Positions 27,673-36,799 of a DNA stretch of 64,000 nt are shown one piece after another. Under the pieces are notes generated by a model that made no database searches, was not told the origin of the DNA, and saw nothing but the letters and a program-made list of their open reading frames with translations. Positions within the stretch are counted from its first letter, which is position 1. Every line of letters begins with the position of its first letter. Origin of the DNA: an uncultured Dehalococcoidia bacterium. GTDB lineage: Bacteria > Chloroflexota > Dehalococcoidia > Lucifugimonadales > UBA1123. The stretch lies in NCBI GenBank assembly GCA_951812505.1, contig CATOSI010000002.1, positions 620,001-684,000 of the forward strand. The letters are read 5' to 3'. A program made the translations under genes and the position numbers.

Positions 27673-28238
27673 GGCAGTTCAATCACTTCAATTTCACTGG
27701 ATGGCTATTTCCTTGTGACCTGACGTCTGCAGCCACATTTGTGGGGTGTCCAGAACCAGTGCCAGCGAGGAACAGCCCGGTCGAACAGGAGACACATTCT
27801 TCCAATTGGAAGCGGCCGGCACCGCCATTGTCAATAGGTCGCCCCAGTTATGGGCATCTTTCCCGGTGCATGTGAATAGGGCGGGAGAACCAGCGATGCC
27901 GGAAAGCAACGCAGCCTGACCGTGTCGAATCAGAGAGGTCTACAGACTCCACCAGGTAACCATGTCTCCCAGGTGTAAATCTGTTCTGAAGCCCGCCCTG
28001 TGTTACTTGACCGGCTTTATCTCGACCGATTACGAATGCAGAGACTTCTATGGAAACCATTTTATTCTCGGAGATCAATCGAGTCCCAACCATGTACCAA
28101 CTCGGGTACACCCCAGGCTGGAGCCGGCCTCCAGTCCTCCCAATAACGGTCAAGCGGTGGCTTATGAGACAGGATCAAGTCGAGTGCCTCCATTCCAGCC
28201 TCACGGATATGCAGTGCCTCGTCCCCGACTTTCCAGTT
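27673..28238 (+). other. gap without a supported gene
   Basis: Short frames on both strands have neither ribosome sites nor recognisable domains. I see no clear terminator, repeat or RNA gene in it. Confidence 0.4.
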
Positions 28239-28589
28239 TCACGGGAGTTCTATCCAGATGTCGAACCACTGCTCCTGAAACAGTGTCGCCTCCCTGATTG
28301 AAGCTTCGTTCCATTCTCCCGACACCATAGCGACGAGTTTGTCTTCTATATCGTCTCTACGACGAATAATGGCTATGACCTTGGCTGAACACCGCACCAG
28401 GGGAATTTGTGAGCCCAGCACGTAGACATCGACTGGGCCACCGTCGGGAGCCAGAGTCCCGGGCACGTAGCCATAGTTGATTGGATAGACGATGTCCGAA
28501 TGGCGGGGATGAGTGCTGCCCAGGGGCCGGTCAATGACGATATCCACTATCCGGCCGACCCAGTCTTCGAGTTTCAGATTGGGATCCAT
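28239..28589 (-). CDS. short inorganic-pyrophosphatase-like protein
   Basis: 116 residues, shorter than usual Ppa (about 170). The signature block YPINYGYVPGTLAPDGGPVD and VYVLG is present, but the central DGDP becomes DGGP: two of the three metal-binding aspartates are kept and one is glycine. A later acidic pair occurs in RRRDDIEDKLVAMV. The start is the ATG with GAGGTG 9 nt upstream. It may hydrolyse pyrophosphate weakly or act on another phosphoanhydride. An IS5 element lies 20 bp upstream and could affect its expression. Confidence 0.75.
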   Translation of the reverse strand: MDPNLKLEDWVGRIVDIVIDRPLGSTHPRHSDIVYPINYGYVPGTLAPDGGPVDVYVLGSQIPLVRCSAKVIAIIRRRDDIEDKLVAMVSGEWNEASIREATLFQEQWFDIWIELP

Positions 28590-28610
28590 GCGTCCCAGCA
28601 CCTCACTTAG

Positions 28611-29532
28611 AAACTATCTCAGAACCTTAAGTTGATACAATCGGCGATACCATATGAGTGCACACGCCAGTTGCAGCATCGCAAGGTAGTTCTGCACTCT
28701 CTTCTCATACCTGAGCAGGATTCCACGACACTTTGAGAGCCAGCCCAATGTTCGCTCCACCACCCAGCGACGCGCAGGATAGTGTTTGTGCCCAGACCCG
28801 TCGAACTTCTCTTCTCCTATTCTACGGATGTGTGGCTCATAGTGGTGTCTCAATGCGGTTTTGTGTCCTGTGGGGTTGTCATATCCTTTATCTAAGCATA
28901 GATGTTGAGGCCGATGAACACTCGGAGCGGGACACTCGACCACCACAGATCCAAGAGTCCTCTCCAACACTTTGGTATCTTGGACGTTCGCTGCGGCTAC
29001 TACGATGCTCAATGGGCCTCCGCTCGCTTCCACCAGGATGCTACGTTTGGTTCCTGGCTTGCCTCGGTCTGTCGGATTCCGTCCAACCGCATCTCCCCCA
29101 AACGCGCTTTGCCCATCGCCGCATCTGCCGATTGCCACTCCCAATCCACACCACCCAACTCATCGCAGTGAGACTGAATAACAGCCCAGACCATGGGAAA
29201 TACCCCTGCCGACTCCCACCTCTGGAACGTGCGATGAATCGTGCTGTCATCGCCGAGATACTTCGGAAGCCTGTTCCACTGGCAGCCAGAACGCATTCGG
29301 AAGATGATCGCGTTGAGCATCTTGCGAGGGTCCTCTCTCTAGCGTTCGGTCACCTTCGGAGGGTCGAGCTCTGCGATCAATGGCTCAATCTCCTCCCAAA
29401 GGTCATCCTGCACCTCCCAGATCGTATCAAGCGCATTCTGTCTGTACATATTGGATGTCCCACCTCAACTGGATTCTGCTTACAGATTACCTGAAGTATT
29501 GAACACTGACCAACGTTTTGAGATAGTTACTA
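28611..29532 (-). mobile_element. IS5-family (IS427-like) insertion sequence
   Basis: About 920 bp bounded by inverted repeats: GAAACTATCTCAGAAC at the left and, complemented, GTAACTATCTCAAAAC at the right, next to a TA at each end that could be the target duplication. It encodes a transposase in two overlapping frames, the IS427-group arrangement. Confidence 0.75.
28614..29449 (-). pseudogene. IS5-family transposase in two frames, with an internal TAG
   Basis: The first frame starts at the ATG at 29449 (MYRQNALDTIWEVQDDLWEE), meets a TAG at 29339-29341 where the family has a coding residue in a PPKxTxRxREDPRK-like block, and continues as MLNAIIFRMRSGCQWNRLP to about 29009. The second frame, 28614-29144, overlaps it and carries the rest of the catalytic core including CLDKGYDNP and VVERTLGWLSKCR. 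A frameshift between the two is normal for the IS427 group; the TAG is not, and probably makes this copy inactive. Confidence 0.75.
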
Positions 29533-29633
29533 GGTAGCACTCGCGCTTGGCAAACCAAAATGTGCATAAGTATGTAATCCCCTTATAATAGACACTGCCG
29601 CGTTGCTTGCGACGCAAACCGGGAGGACTAAGG

Positions 29634-30410
29634 TTGTATATATCCAGGTCGTACGCCGCCGAATCAGTGGCCGCCACGCTCGCGGCTGAAGCCTGCTGTC
29701 TTCCAGAGGCCTTTGCTGAAGATGCATTGCAAATCTCTGAGGTAACGTCTTCAGGAAGTCTGAACCCTATGCGTAGGCGGTTCCCTCGGCGTGAATTCAG
29801 TCTCGCCGTCACAACTATGGGCGCGGGTGTAGTCGTATCCGCCACTCCGAACTGGATGAACTGGGTATCGAAGTTGTTCCGCGATGTAGAACCCGCCGAC
29901 GCGTTCGGCTTGGATCTGCTCAGTCGCGCTTCCCGTAGGGCGGAAGTCGCCTCTTTCACGCTTCACGAGCCTCACCTATACAGCGTGACTTCCAGCCGAG
30001 ACTTGCGGGAGCGCGCGACGCCCGCGGGATACGACATCGAGGTAGGCGGTGAGGATTTACTCGAGATGTTGAGCTTCCCTGACTGGCCGAATGCGATTTC
30101 TCCCAGAGCTCCCGCTCAGGGACGGCCAGTGACCGTCGCCGCGCTGGCTCTTCACAACGCCGCGGTCGTCGGGGTAGCCGCCACCACAGCCGACTCGGAT
30201 ACCCTGTGGCAGATAGGTATAGACGTTCGGTCAGATCATAGAGGCGAAGGTCTGGGAGCGGTTCTGACTTCCAGGGTCGCAGCTGCATTACTCAGTCATG
30301 GGCGGGTTCCATACTATGGGACCACAGTCGGCAACATAGCGTCTCGAAGGACGGCCCAGTCCGCCGGATTCTATCCCTGCTGGGTTTCAGCTTTCACCAC
30401 CGAAAGGTGA
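29634..30410 (+). CDS. GNAT family N-acetyltransferase-like protein
   Basis: 258 residues from the TTG at 29634, seven bases after GGGAGG; an upstream in-frame TTG at 29607 has no site. The C-terminal half is a GNAT domain: the core strand WQIGIDVRSDHRGEGLGAVL contains the acetyl-CoA loop (RSDHRGEGLG), and NIASRRTAQSAGFYP is the final alpha-beta unit. The N-terminal half (about 130 residues) is less typical and may determine the substrate, which is unknown. Confidence 0.75.
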   Translation: MYISRSYAAESVAATLAAEACCLPEAFAEDALQISEVTSSGSLNPMRRRFPRREFSLAVTTMGAGVVVSATPNWMNWVSKLFRDVEPADAFGLDLLSRASRRAEVASFTLHEPHLYSVTSSRDLRERATPAGYDIEVGGEDLLEMLSFPDWPNAISPRAPAQGRPVTVAALALHNAAVVGVAATTADSDTLWQIGIDVRSDHRGEGLGAVLTSRVAAALLSHGRVPYYGTTVGNIASRRTAQSAGFYPCWVSAFTTER

Positions 30411-30719
30411 GTGAAGGGATATTTTAGTGTAGCTCACAGCGGGTGGTGGGCAGAGTGAAGGCAGAGTCTGCGGCACCGATTACAAGAAATCGCAAATACC
30501 GGGGAATCATCGCGTGGAACTCTGGTTGAGGACTCCTGTGAGAACCTGACTTACTTAATGTACAAAGCGAATTGACCTGAAATGCCACTACCGCCCAACT
30601 TCCGGCCGGAATTGATCTTGAACACTTCTGATGGGTCGGCCTGGACCAACCTGAGACGACTTTGTGGGACGTCGGCGTGACATATAGTTCTCTTGGCTGA
30701 TCAATGTATGGGGGAGTAG
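30411..30719 (+). other. intergenic gap upstream of pyrE
   Basis: No gene or clear structure is visible apart from the pyrE ribosome site (GGGGGAG) at its right edge. Confidence 0.4.
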
Positions 30720-31262
30720 ATGGACAAAGACACACGGTGGAATACACGCGCTGAACTGGCGCGAGAGATACGCGAATGTGCCTACATCTCGGGCCAGTTT
30801 ACGCTTCGCTCCGGCAGGAACGTCACAGAGTATTTCGACAAGTACCAGTTTGAGTCAGACCCCAAACTTCTTCTCGCAATAGCGAAGGAAATAGCGACTC
30901 TTGTGCCTCAAGACGCGGAGGCGCTCGCCGGACTCGAACTGGGCGGTGTTCCCATCGCGACGATGCTGTCACAGATAACCGGCCTGCCCACTCTGTTTGT
31001 AAGGAAGGTCGCAAAGTCATACGGGACTCGGAGAGTAGTAGAGGGTGGCAATGTTGCCGGCCGTCGGATCGTCGTAGTGGAGGATGTGACCACCACTGCG
31101 GGTCAGATTGTCGAAAGCGTGCTTCAGCTCAGGGACGGGGGAGGAGTCGTAAACCACGCAGTTGTGGTGGTTGACCGCGCGCAGGGGAGTGAACTGAATT
31201 TGGCCTCCCATGGTATCGAGTTGAGATCACTTTTTTCAGCCGATGACATTCTTTCTGCCTGA
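30720..31262 (+). CDS. pyrE: orotate phosphoribosyltransferase
   Basis: 180 residues, a normal bacterial length. It joins orotate to PRPP to give OMP in pyrimidine synthesis. Visible signatures are FTLRSGRNVTEYFDKYQFES (substrate-binding N-terminal block), LAGLELGGVPIATMLSQITG, FVRKVAKSYGTRR (mobile catalytic loop with Lys) and the PRPP motif VVVEDVTTTAGQ. The ATG follows GGGGGAG. No other pyr gene is adjacent. Confidence 0.93.
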   Translation: MDKDTRWNTRAELAREIRECAYISGQFTLRSGRNVTEYFDKYQFESDPKLLLAIAKEIATLVPQDAEALAGLELGGVPIATMLSQITGLPTLFVRKVAKSYGTRRVVEGGNVAGRRIVVVEDVTTTAGQIVESVLQLRDGGGVVNHAVVVVDRAQGSELNLASHGIELRSLFSADDILSA

Positions 31263-31343
31263 AAGCCCTCTTCCCGGAAAATTGTGTCGGCGCACGTCCG
31301 TGCATGAGCCCGGAATTGTCACGATACTGAGAGAGGGATGCAG

Positions 31344-31508
31344 ATGATCGACGAAGGGATCGGCGACCAAACATGGTGGCGGCTCCTCGACTCCGTCAGC
31401 TTCGGCCTTGATCGCTATTCTGTGTCAGGACCCAGGGTCGACAGGTATCTCTCGGTGAACTCCCTTCACGTCGAACCGAACTGCCTCTTTGGGCAAAGAC
31501 CGTGTTGA
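31344..31508 (+). CDS. short hypothetical protein after pyrE
   Basis: 54 codons beginning MIDEGIGDQTWWRLLDSVSF and ending NCLFGQRPC. GAGAGGG is 6 nt before the chosen ATG. It is on the pyrE strand, 81 nt downstream. No family was recognised; it may be a real small gene or the 5' fragment of a lost one. Confidence 0.35.
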   Translation: MIDEGIGDQTWWRLLDSVSFGLDRYSVSGPRVDRYLSVNSLHVEPNCLFGQRPC

Positions 31509-31628
31509 TCAGTGGTGGCGCCCTTAAACGCAATACAGGTGAGAGTGTGTTTGAGGAACTTGTCGGTCGTCTCGCCGTTTCACTGGCAGGCTCTGAGTTG
31601 TACAGGGCATGAGCGGGCCCCGTTCGGC

Positions 31629-32555
31629 CTAAATGAAACTCGCCGCTTCTCCCAGGTGTCGCTCCACGACGGACTGCCAGGTGAAGTCCTGTTCCAGGTC
31701 GTCCATCCAGGTATTGCAGCTGGCGACGTACCATTCCACCGCCCAGATCCTGTGCCATACAATCGCCCACTCCGCCGCCGGAAGCCCACCCCGCCGGTCG
31801 GACGCCTCCACCGGCCCCCCGGCTGACTGGTAAGCCTCGATGAGTGAACGACAGCCAGCCGGATCCGGGGGATCAATCGTCCCGCCGTAAGACACGAGGT
31901 CAAGAAGTCCGGGGCCTATGAACGCCCTTGCCCAGTCGACGACCGCGGTCCTGTTCATACCGACATGCAAACTCGTGGGGTGGAACTCACTGTGGCAGAG
32001 TCCGAAGGGAGGATTCGTTGCGCCGCGACTTAAGAGGGCGGAACTTGCGATTATTTTGTCAAGTAGACTGCGAATCAGGTCCAACTCCTGCCATCGACCG
32101 GTCGAGGCCAGTTGTTCGACGCCACCGCGGATCTTTAAGGGCAGCGAACGCAGCGTCGCCGCGTCTAGGACTGGCAACAATACACGCGGTGTGGCCCTGT
32201 GTATCTTGGCAGCGACCGCAGCTGCTTCCTTCAGCGTGGGCTGGCGTTCCGACGGGCCAAGGTCCTCGAGTATCATCGTCAGTATATCCCCATCAACTCG
32301 CGACATACGCAACTCGGGCAGGGGCACATCGGTCTGCTGAAGACCGTGTATTACACGAGCCTCATGCGTGAGAGGGTATCTGCTCCTCTTCAGGATGAAA
32401 GTGGAACCGCCTTCCAGAACTATTCGTTCCACGCGCGAAAGCTGCCAATTCCAGAGCAGGTCCCGATCACGGACGACCCCGTCCGGGTACACGGTCCGAA
32501 TGTATTGATCCAGGAGATCATCGTTGAGGAAAGGTCCCATGTGCAATCCATTCAT
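31629..32555 (-). CDS. aminoglycoside phosphotransferase-like (APH/ChoK fold) protein
   Basis: 308 residues of the kinase-like APH fold. The nucleotide-binding Lys is in STFILKRSRYPLTHEARVIH, and ILEDLGPSERQP is the hinge. The catalytic loop, normally HGDxHPxN, reads HSEFHPTSLH, so the catalytic Asp is Glu and the Asn is Ser. The metal-binding Asp is kept in VVDWARAFIGPGLLDLV. With these changes activity is uncertain; it may phosphorylate a sugar or amino alcohol or be non-catalytic. No clear ribosome site. Confidence 0.72.
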   Translation of the reverse strand: MNGLHMGPFLNDDLLDQYIRTVYPDGVVRDRDLLWNWQLSRVERIVLEGGSTFILKRSRYPLTHEARVIHGLQQTDVPLPELRMSRVDGDILTMILEDLGPSERQPTLKEAAAVAAKIHRATPRVLLPVLDAATLRSLPLKIRGGVEQLASTGRWQELDLIRSLLDKIIASSALLSRGATNPPFGLCHSEFHPTSLHVGMNRTAVVDWARAFIGPGLLDLVSYGGTIDPPDPAGCRSLIEAYQSAGGPVEASDRRGGLPAAEWAIVWHRIWAVEWYVASCNTWMDDLEQDFTWQSVVERHLGEAASFI

Positions 32556-32847
32556 TCGCAGGCGAAATGACGTACTCCAGCGCTACTGAGAGCCCTAGCA
32601 TGAAATGTGTCTGCCCAGGTTCCCAGGAAGAGCCGCAGCCGCCTGTTGCGCATCGTAGCAGATCACGTTGAGATGACCGCTATTGACACAGCGCGTACAT
32701 GCGTCGTACAACTGGGCTACTCGCATTCCACTTCCGTCCCGGCAGTGATAGGACTCCCGGGACGAACGAACGACATCTCGGCTTTCAGGACAGTACAGAC
32801 CATTCAGAACGGACGCTTCACGCGGCCGAGGGGCGGAAGTATCAGCT

Positions 32848-33096
32848 ATGCGATTACCGCTCACAGGTCTCTGGCAGCGCGCCGACTTCGTGAAACTGTG
32901 GGTTGAAAGTTCGGTTTCGGGTTTCGGTTCCCAGGTCACATTCCTAGCCCTGCCGCTCGCTGCAGTTCTGGTCTTGGACGCCACACCGCTTCAGATAGGT
33001 CTGCTGGCCGCGGTTGGTAGCATCCCCGCGCTCATGTCTGGACTTGGGACGGGCGTATGGGTCAATACTATCGTGTCTGTTCCAGGTGAGTATTGA
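32848..33096 (+). pseudogene. partial duplicate of the MFS transporter 5' end
   Basis: Seventy-odd codons beginning LTGLWQRADFVKLWVESSVS and reaching GLGTGVWV. They match the first part of the MFS gene at 36800 at nearly every position, and the similarity extends about 40 bp upstream of the start. After the GTGVW codons the sequence diverges and stops. It is a truncated copy, not a working transporter. It has the correct frame where the 36.9-kb copy has lost two bases. Confidence 0.8.
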
Positions 33097-33110
33097 GTAA
33101 GGAGACCAGA

Positions 33111-33803
33111 TTGAGGAAGTACAGGGCCGTGATCTTCGACCTTTGGGGGACCTTGGTAGACGAGTTGAGCTATCCGGAGGAAAACAGGCGACTGTACCTT
33201 CAAAACACGCATGAAATGGCAGACCTTCTCGGCCTGGACCCCGATGGGTTTTCCAGTGCATGGTCTCAGCGAGCACTGCAACGAATAGCTGGAGACTTCT
33301 CATCTACTGGAGAGGCACTATCAGACATCTGCAGGGCACTGGGTATCGATCCTGTAGAAACTCGGATCCAAGCCTGTACCAGTATACGGTTTGAGTATGT
33401 ACGCAATGCACTTAACCCTCGTCACGGAACAATCGAGACACTCTGTGAACTACGCGAGAAAGGGTTCGGGGTCGGACTGATCAGCAACTGTGGGGATGAG
33501 GTCTCTCAACTGTGGGACTCGACTCAGTTCGCGAAGCTTTTCGATGTTTCGGTCCTGTCGTTTCAAGTTGGACTCACGAAGCCTGATGTTCGCATCTACG
33601 AGCTAGCGGCTCAGAGATTGAGAGTTCCCCCTGATCAATGTCTGTATGTGGGGGACGGCAGTGATGGTGAGCTCAGTGGAGCATCACGGGCAGGGATGAC
33701 GGCTGTACTCATTCGCACTCCCTACGATCTCGCGGACGGAAGTCGTGAACAATGGCCTGGCGATAGAGTGGAAAATGTCGGAGATGTGTTAAATCTTCTC
33801 TGA
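33111..33803 (+). CDS. HAD superfamily hydrolase
   Basis: 230 residues from the TTG at 33111, 7 nt after AAGGAG. HAD subfamily IA motifs: motif I IFDLWGTL (nucleophile Asp; W where many have DxD), motif II ISNC, motif III Lys in VGLTKPDVRIYELAA, motif IV YVGDGSDGELSGA. The cap region lies between motifs I and II. It probably removes phosphate from a small organic phosphate, substrate unknown; FDLWGTL-type members also include phosphatases of pyrimidine nucleotides. A small Cys-rich reading frame starts 9 nt after its stop. Confidence 0.88.
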   Translation: MRKYRAVIFDLWGTLVDELSYPEENRRLYLQNTHEMADLLGLDPDGFSSAWSQRALQRIAGDFSSTGEALSDICRALGIDPVETRIQACTSIRFEYVRNALNPRHGTIETLCELREKGFGVGLISNCGDEVSQLWDSTQFAKLFDVSVLSFQVGLTKPDVRIYELAAQRLRVPPDQCLYVGDGSDGELSGASRAGMTAVLIRTPYDLADGSREQWPGDRVENVGDVLNLL

Positions 33804-33812
33804 GGCAATATC

Positions 33813-33953
33813 ATGAATATAGTCAGTCCCGATGCCCTGTCTGTTAATCAGCGGGGCGGCGCTTGCTCTCCTGTAGAATGCAGCGTCTGCATGCCTTGCG
33901 CATCGTTATTTTCTTGCTTGGCATCTGCATCCATAATTGTCAGTCTAACTTAA
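33813..33953 (+). CDS. 46-residue Cys-rich peptide, possible double-glycine leader
   Basis: An ATG with TGAGG seven bases upstream, 9 nt after the HAD stop. The product begins MNIVSPDALSVNQRGG and continues ACSPVECSVCMPCASLF, then SCLASASIIVSLT. Cysteines are C18, C23, C26, C29 and C35, all after the GG pair at 15-16, which resembles leader/core division in secreted or modified peptides. No RiPP-modifying enzyme is visible nearby. The nearest exporter gene is on the other strand. It could be chance. Confidence 0.35.
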   Translation: MNIVSPDALSVNQRGGACSPVECSVCMPCASLFSCLASASIIVSLT

Positions 33954-34475
33954 CGGATGATACAAAGAATCGGGATTTGCCATTGTGACCGGAACTTGTC
34001 AATATCAGAATAGACTTACTTAGGACTGGGCATAGCAGCCGTCGACTAAGGAACAATCTTTGGTTAAACGTGAATCCTGAGAGTGGGATGACATAGCCAG
34101 AATTGACGCTCCGGTACGGCATTAATCCGCACCAGAGCACCGCAAGGGCGTACGATGCCGAGGGGGGCTGCCTTCCGAGGTCCGTAATGAGTCGCCGGGA
34201 ATCATCAACCTTCTCGACGCTCTTAACTCCTGGCAACTCGTTCGAGAACTGAGGGGCACGACAGACCATCCGGCTGCGGCATCGTTGAAGCACTTCAGCC
34301 CGGCAGATCAGCAGGTTCCGCAATGGGGTTTACGCTGAATTCCGATCTCGCTCAGTCGTCAGCGGCAAAAAAGAATATTCAATTTGAATGGAACACACAG
34401 TTCGCAAGACCCCGAGTCCTATAATTGGTTTTGAAACCGCTGTAATCCAACTGGTGAGTCGGTCTCATTCGCAAA
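33954..34475 (+). other. gap without a supported gene
   Basis: A minus-strand frame of 127 codons (33940-34323) lacks a ribosome site and recognisable features. Nothing else is supported. Confidence 0.4.
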
Positions 34476-36185
34476 TCAGTGTCGACCCTCCATTTCCCCC
34501 GATTCTTGATCAGATAACATGCGACCGTTGTGAATATACACAGTCTCGGTGGCGTTCTCCGCGAACACCGTTCTGTGGGACGCGATGATCGTTGTGCGTC
34601 GTTGAGAAACTGCTTTGAGCGCGGCCAGAACGGCTTCTTCGCTTTCGCTCTCAACCGATGAGGTCGGTTCATCCATCAGTATGACGCTCGGGTTCTGTAA
34701 GAATGCCCTCGCCACCCCGATACGCTGCCTCTGACCTCCCGACAGCCTTACACCACGTTCACCTATCACTGTGGAGTACCCTTCTGGAAGGCCGAGGATG
34801 AATTCGTGGGCATTGGCCAGTTTAGCCGCCTCTTCTATATCTGCTCTGCTGGCCGTCCGAACTCCCATGCGGATGTTATCCTCCACGGTGTCGTTCCATA
34901 TGAATGTGTCCTGCAGGACCACAGCCATGAAGCGTCTGTAACTGCGAGCATTGCCTCTTTCCAGTCTGTGGCCGTCGATTGTGACGTATCCAATATCGGG
35001 CTGGTAGAATCCGGCAATCAGGCTGAGTATGGTCGATTTGCCTGACCCGCTTGGCCCGACCAAGCAGACCATGTCTCCGGGCCTGGCCGAAAATGAGACG
35101 TTGCGGAGCGCAGCTTCCGTCCTGGTGGGATACACGAATCGCTCCACTCTGAAGTCGATGTGTCCCCGTAGGGGGTCCAGGCCTGACTGCTCCTCGGCAG
35201 TGGTGCGATGAGTGTCTCCCGAGAGGGTCTCCTGCAGTCTCAGGGAAGACGCCTTTGCACGGTTCCAGAGGTCCACTCCGGATATGATGATGTTTACAGC
35301 CACAGGAAGGCGCCAGGCATATCCCAGGAAGGCCACCAACCCGCCGAGGGTCATGTCGCCCTGAACGACAAGATATCCGCCGAGACACATCATGCCAACC
35401 GTACCTAGGAACCCAATGAAACCGGCGACATTTTCTGAAGCCATTCGGTACCAGGCGATGCGCATCCGACTCGAATAGAGTTGCCGTGCCATTTCAGTCA
35501 TGCGACCCTTCCGGGCCTCTTCCGCACTCAGTGCCTGAATCGTCCTGACACCCGCTGCGTCTTCTTCGAACACCGCGGACATGTCACCGAGTCGCGATGT
35601 GTAAATTTGATACAGCGGTCTAACGGAAGAGTTGAATCGACGCGCCACCAGGGCCACTATGACAACGGGAATGACAACCACAGTCGCAAGCAGCGCGTTC
35701 ATCCACACCAGGGCTCCGATGATCAGGATAAAACCCAGACCCTGGATTAGGAGTGTGGGAAGGCTGCTCGAAAGAGACTCTTCGACGGCGTCGACGTCCG
35801 GTCCGAATCGGGCGGTGAGATCTCCGATTCGCTGAGACTCGAGGTCCGACCAACTCGAATACAGCAAGACATCGTGAAGGGATACTCTGATTTCGCGGGC
35901 GAATTCCAGCCCCAGGCACTCGGTGAAAAATGTTCGCACCATGCGCAATGCTTGTTCGAAGACCTGCACACCGACCCAAATGGCCGTGGCTGGCAGCAGA
36001 AGACCCAATTTGCCCTGGCCGATTACGACGTCGACGATGAACAGCCAGATGAAAGGATAGACAAGCTGCGCCGGCACTTCTAATGAGATGATAGCGGCGC
36101 TTAGAGTTACCAGGCGTTTACGATTAAGAAGATATTCTTGGATAGAGCCGCTCATCTGAGACATTCCCTCCATCACTCCTCTCAT
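34476..36185 (-). CDS. ABC exporter, fused membrane and ATPase domains (MsbA/LmrA type)
   Basis: About 569 residues. The six-helix membrane domain begins near IQEYLLNRKRLVTLSAAI and includes DLESQRIGDLTARFGPDVD, typical of exporter coupling regions. The ATPase domain has Walker A GPSGSGKST, Q-loop VVLQDTFIWNDTV, signature LSGGQRQRIGVARA, Walker B VILMDEPTSS and the H-loop His in IIASHRTVF. Several ATGs (36185, 36173, 36164, 36155) lie in a GGAG-rich stretch and the true start is uncertain. All of them lie inside the 3' end of the upstream gene, so the two are coupled. Half-transporters of this type act as homo- or heterodimers; no partner gene is adjacent. Confidence 0.9.
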   Translation of the reverse strand: MRGVMEGMSQMSGSIQEYLLNRKRLVTLSAAIISLEVPAQLVYPFIWLFIVDVVIGQGKLGLLLPATAIWVGVQVFEQALRMVRTFFTECLGLEFAREIRVSLHDVLLYSSWSDLESQRIGDLTARFGPDVDAVEESLSSSLPTLLIQGLGFILIIGALVWMNALLATVVVIPVVIVALVARRFNSSVRPLYQIYTSRLGDMSAVFEEDAAGVRTIQALSAEEARKGRMTEMARQLYSSRMRIAWYRMASENVAGFIGFLGTVGMMCLGGYLVVQGDMTLGGLVAFLGYAWRLPVAVNIIISGVDLWNRAKASSLRLQETLSGDTHRTTAEEQSGLDPLRGHIDFRVERFVYPTRTEAALRNVSFSARPGDMVCLVGPSGSGKSTILSLIAGFYQPDIGYVTIDGHRLERGNARSYRRFMAVVLQDTFIWNDTVEDNIRMGVRTASRADIEEAAKLANAHEFILGLPEGYSTVIGERGVRLSGGQRQRIGVARAFLQNPSVILMDEPTSSVESESEEAVLAALKAVSQRRTTIIASHRTVFAENATETVYIHNGRMLSDQESGEMEGRH

Positions 36186-36444
36186 GAATATGCCGCTGAA
36201 CGTGGTTGCGCATGTGCAGCCAACTGTGGAATCCGTACTCCGCAGCGAGGACATGTTGAGCATCGCCGAGTGACAGGGACAGCCGCACGAGGTCGTTATC
36301 AGGAAGGCGCGAGTAATGACGTGTCGTTAAACGAAAGCGCTCGAGGGCCGATGGGTGGCCGGCTCTATAGGCTTTCAGAAGATCCTTGGCCTGATTCTTG
36401 AGAAGCTCAATGTTCGGGCGTGCGGGTAGTGAAGAGGGTTGCAT
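36124..36444 (-). CDS. small helical protein like the N-terminal domain of ankyrin-repeat proteins
   Basis: 106 residues from the ATG at 36444, six bases after AAAGGAG. The sequence LPARPNIELLKNQAKDLLKA, YRAGHPSALERFR and LSLGDAQHVLAAEYGFHSWL matches the helical module that precedes ankyrin repeats in many environmental bacterial proteins, but no ankyrin repeat follows. Its 3' end overlaps the ABC exporter start by roughly 30-60 nt, which implies co-expression. Function unknown. Confidence 0.7.
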   Translation of the reverse strand: MQPSSLPARPNIELLKNQAKDLLKAYRAGHPSALERFRLTTRHYSRLPDNDLVRLSLSLGDAQHVLAAEYGFHSWLHMRNHVQRHIHERSDGGNVSDERLYPRISS

Positions 36445-36799
36445 GAGCACTCCTTTCCTTTGTCCCGGCGTCCGCATTGACGGGCAGAAAAGGGTGTCGG
36501 TAGTCCAGTCGTCTGAACGAAGAAGGGGCAGGCTCAGCCTTTGCGCGGACTCGGTGGCTCCCCCAGAGAGCGCGTCTGGATGTTACTAACGATCTTCCTC
36601 ACTGTCAAATTACGTATAGCTGTCCGACACGCGGAAGAATCTGACTGAGTTTTCCCCAGGACTGACCCTTACAGGCTCTTGTAAACACGCGACGAAGACG
36701 GCTTCGCGCATCATGCCTCAATGTCATCAGTGGTACGATTACCGGGACCGCGTAACCATACCGGACGCTTTACGTGAGCAAGGGCTTAAGGCATTATCG

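Noticed and set aside
27694-28153. Two small minus-strand frames between MFS and PPase-like genes
   Set aside because: No ribosome sites and no features; left as a gap.
33940-34323. 127-codon minus-strand frame
   Set aside because: No start context, no recognisable motif, and it ends in AT-rich intergenic DNA.
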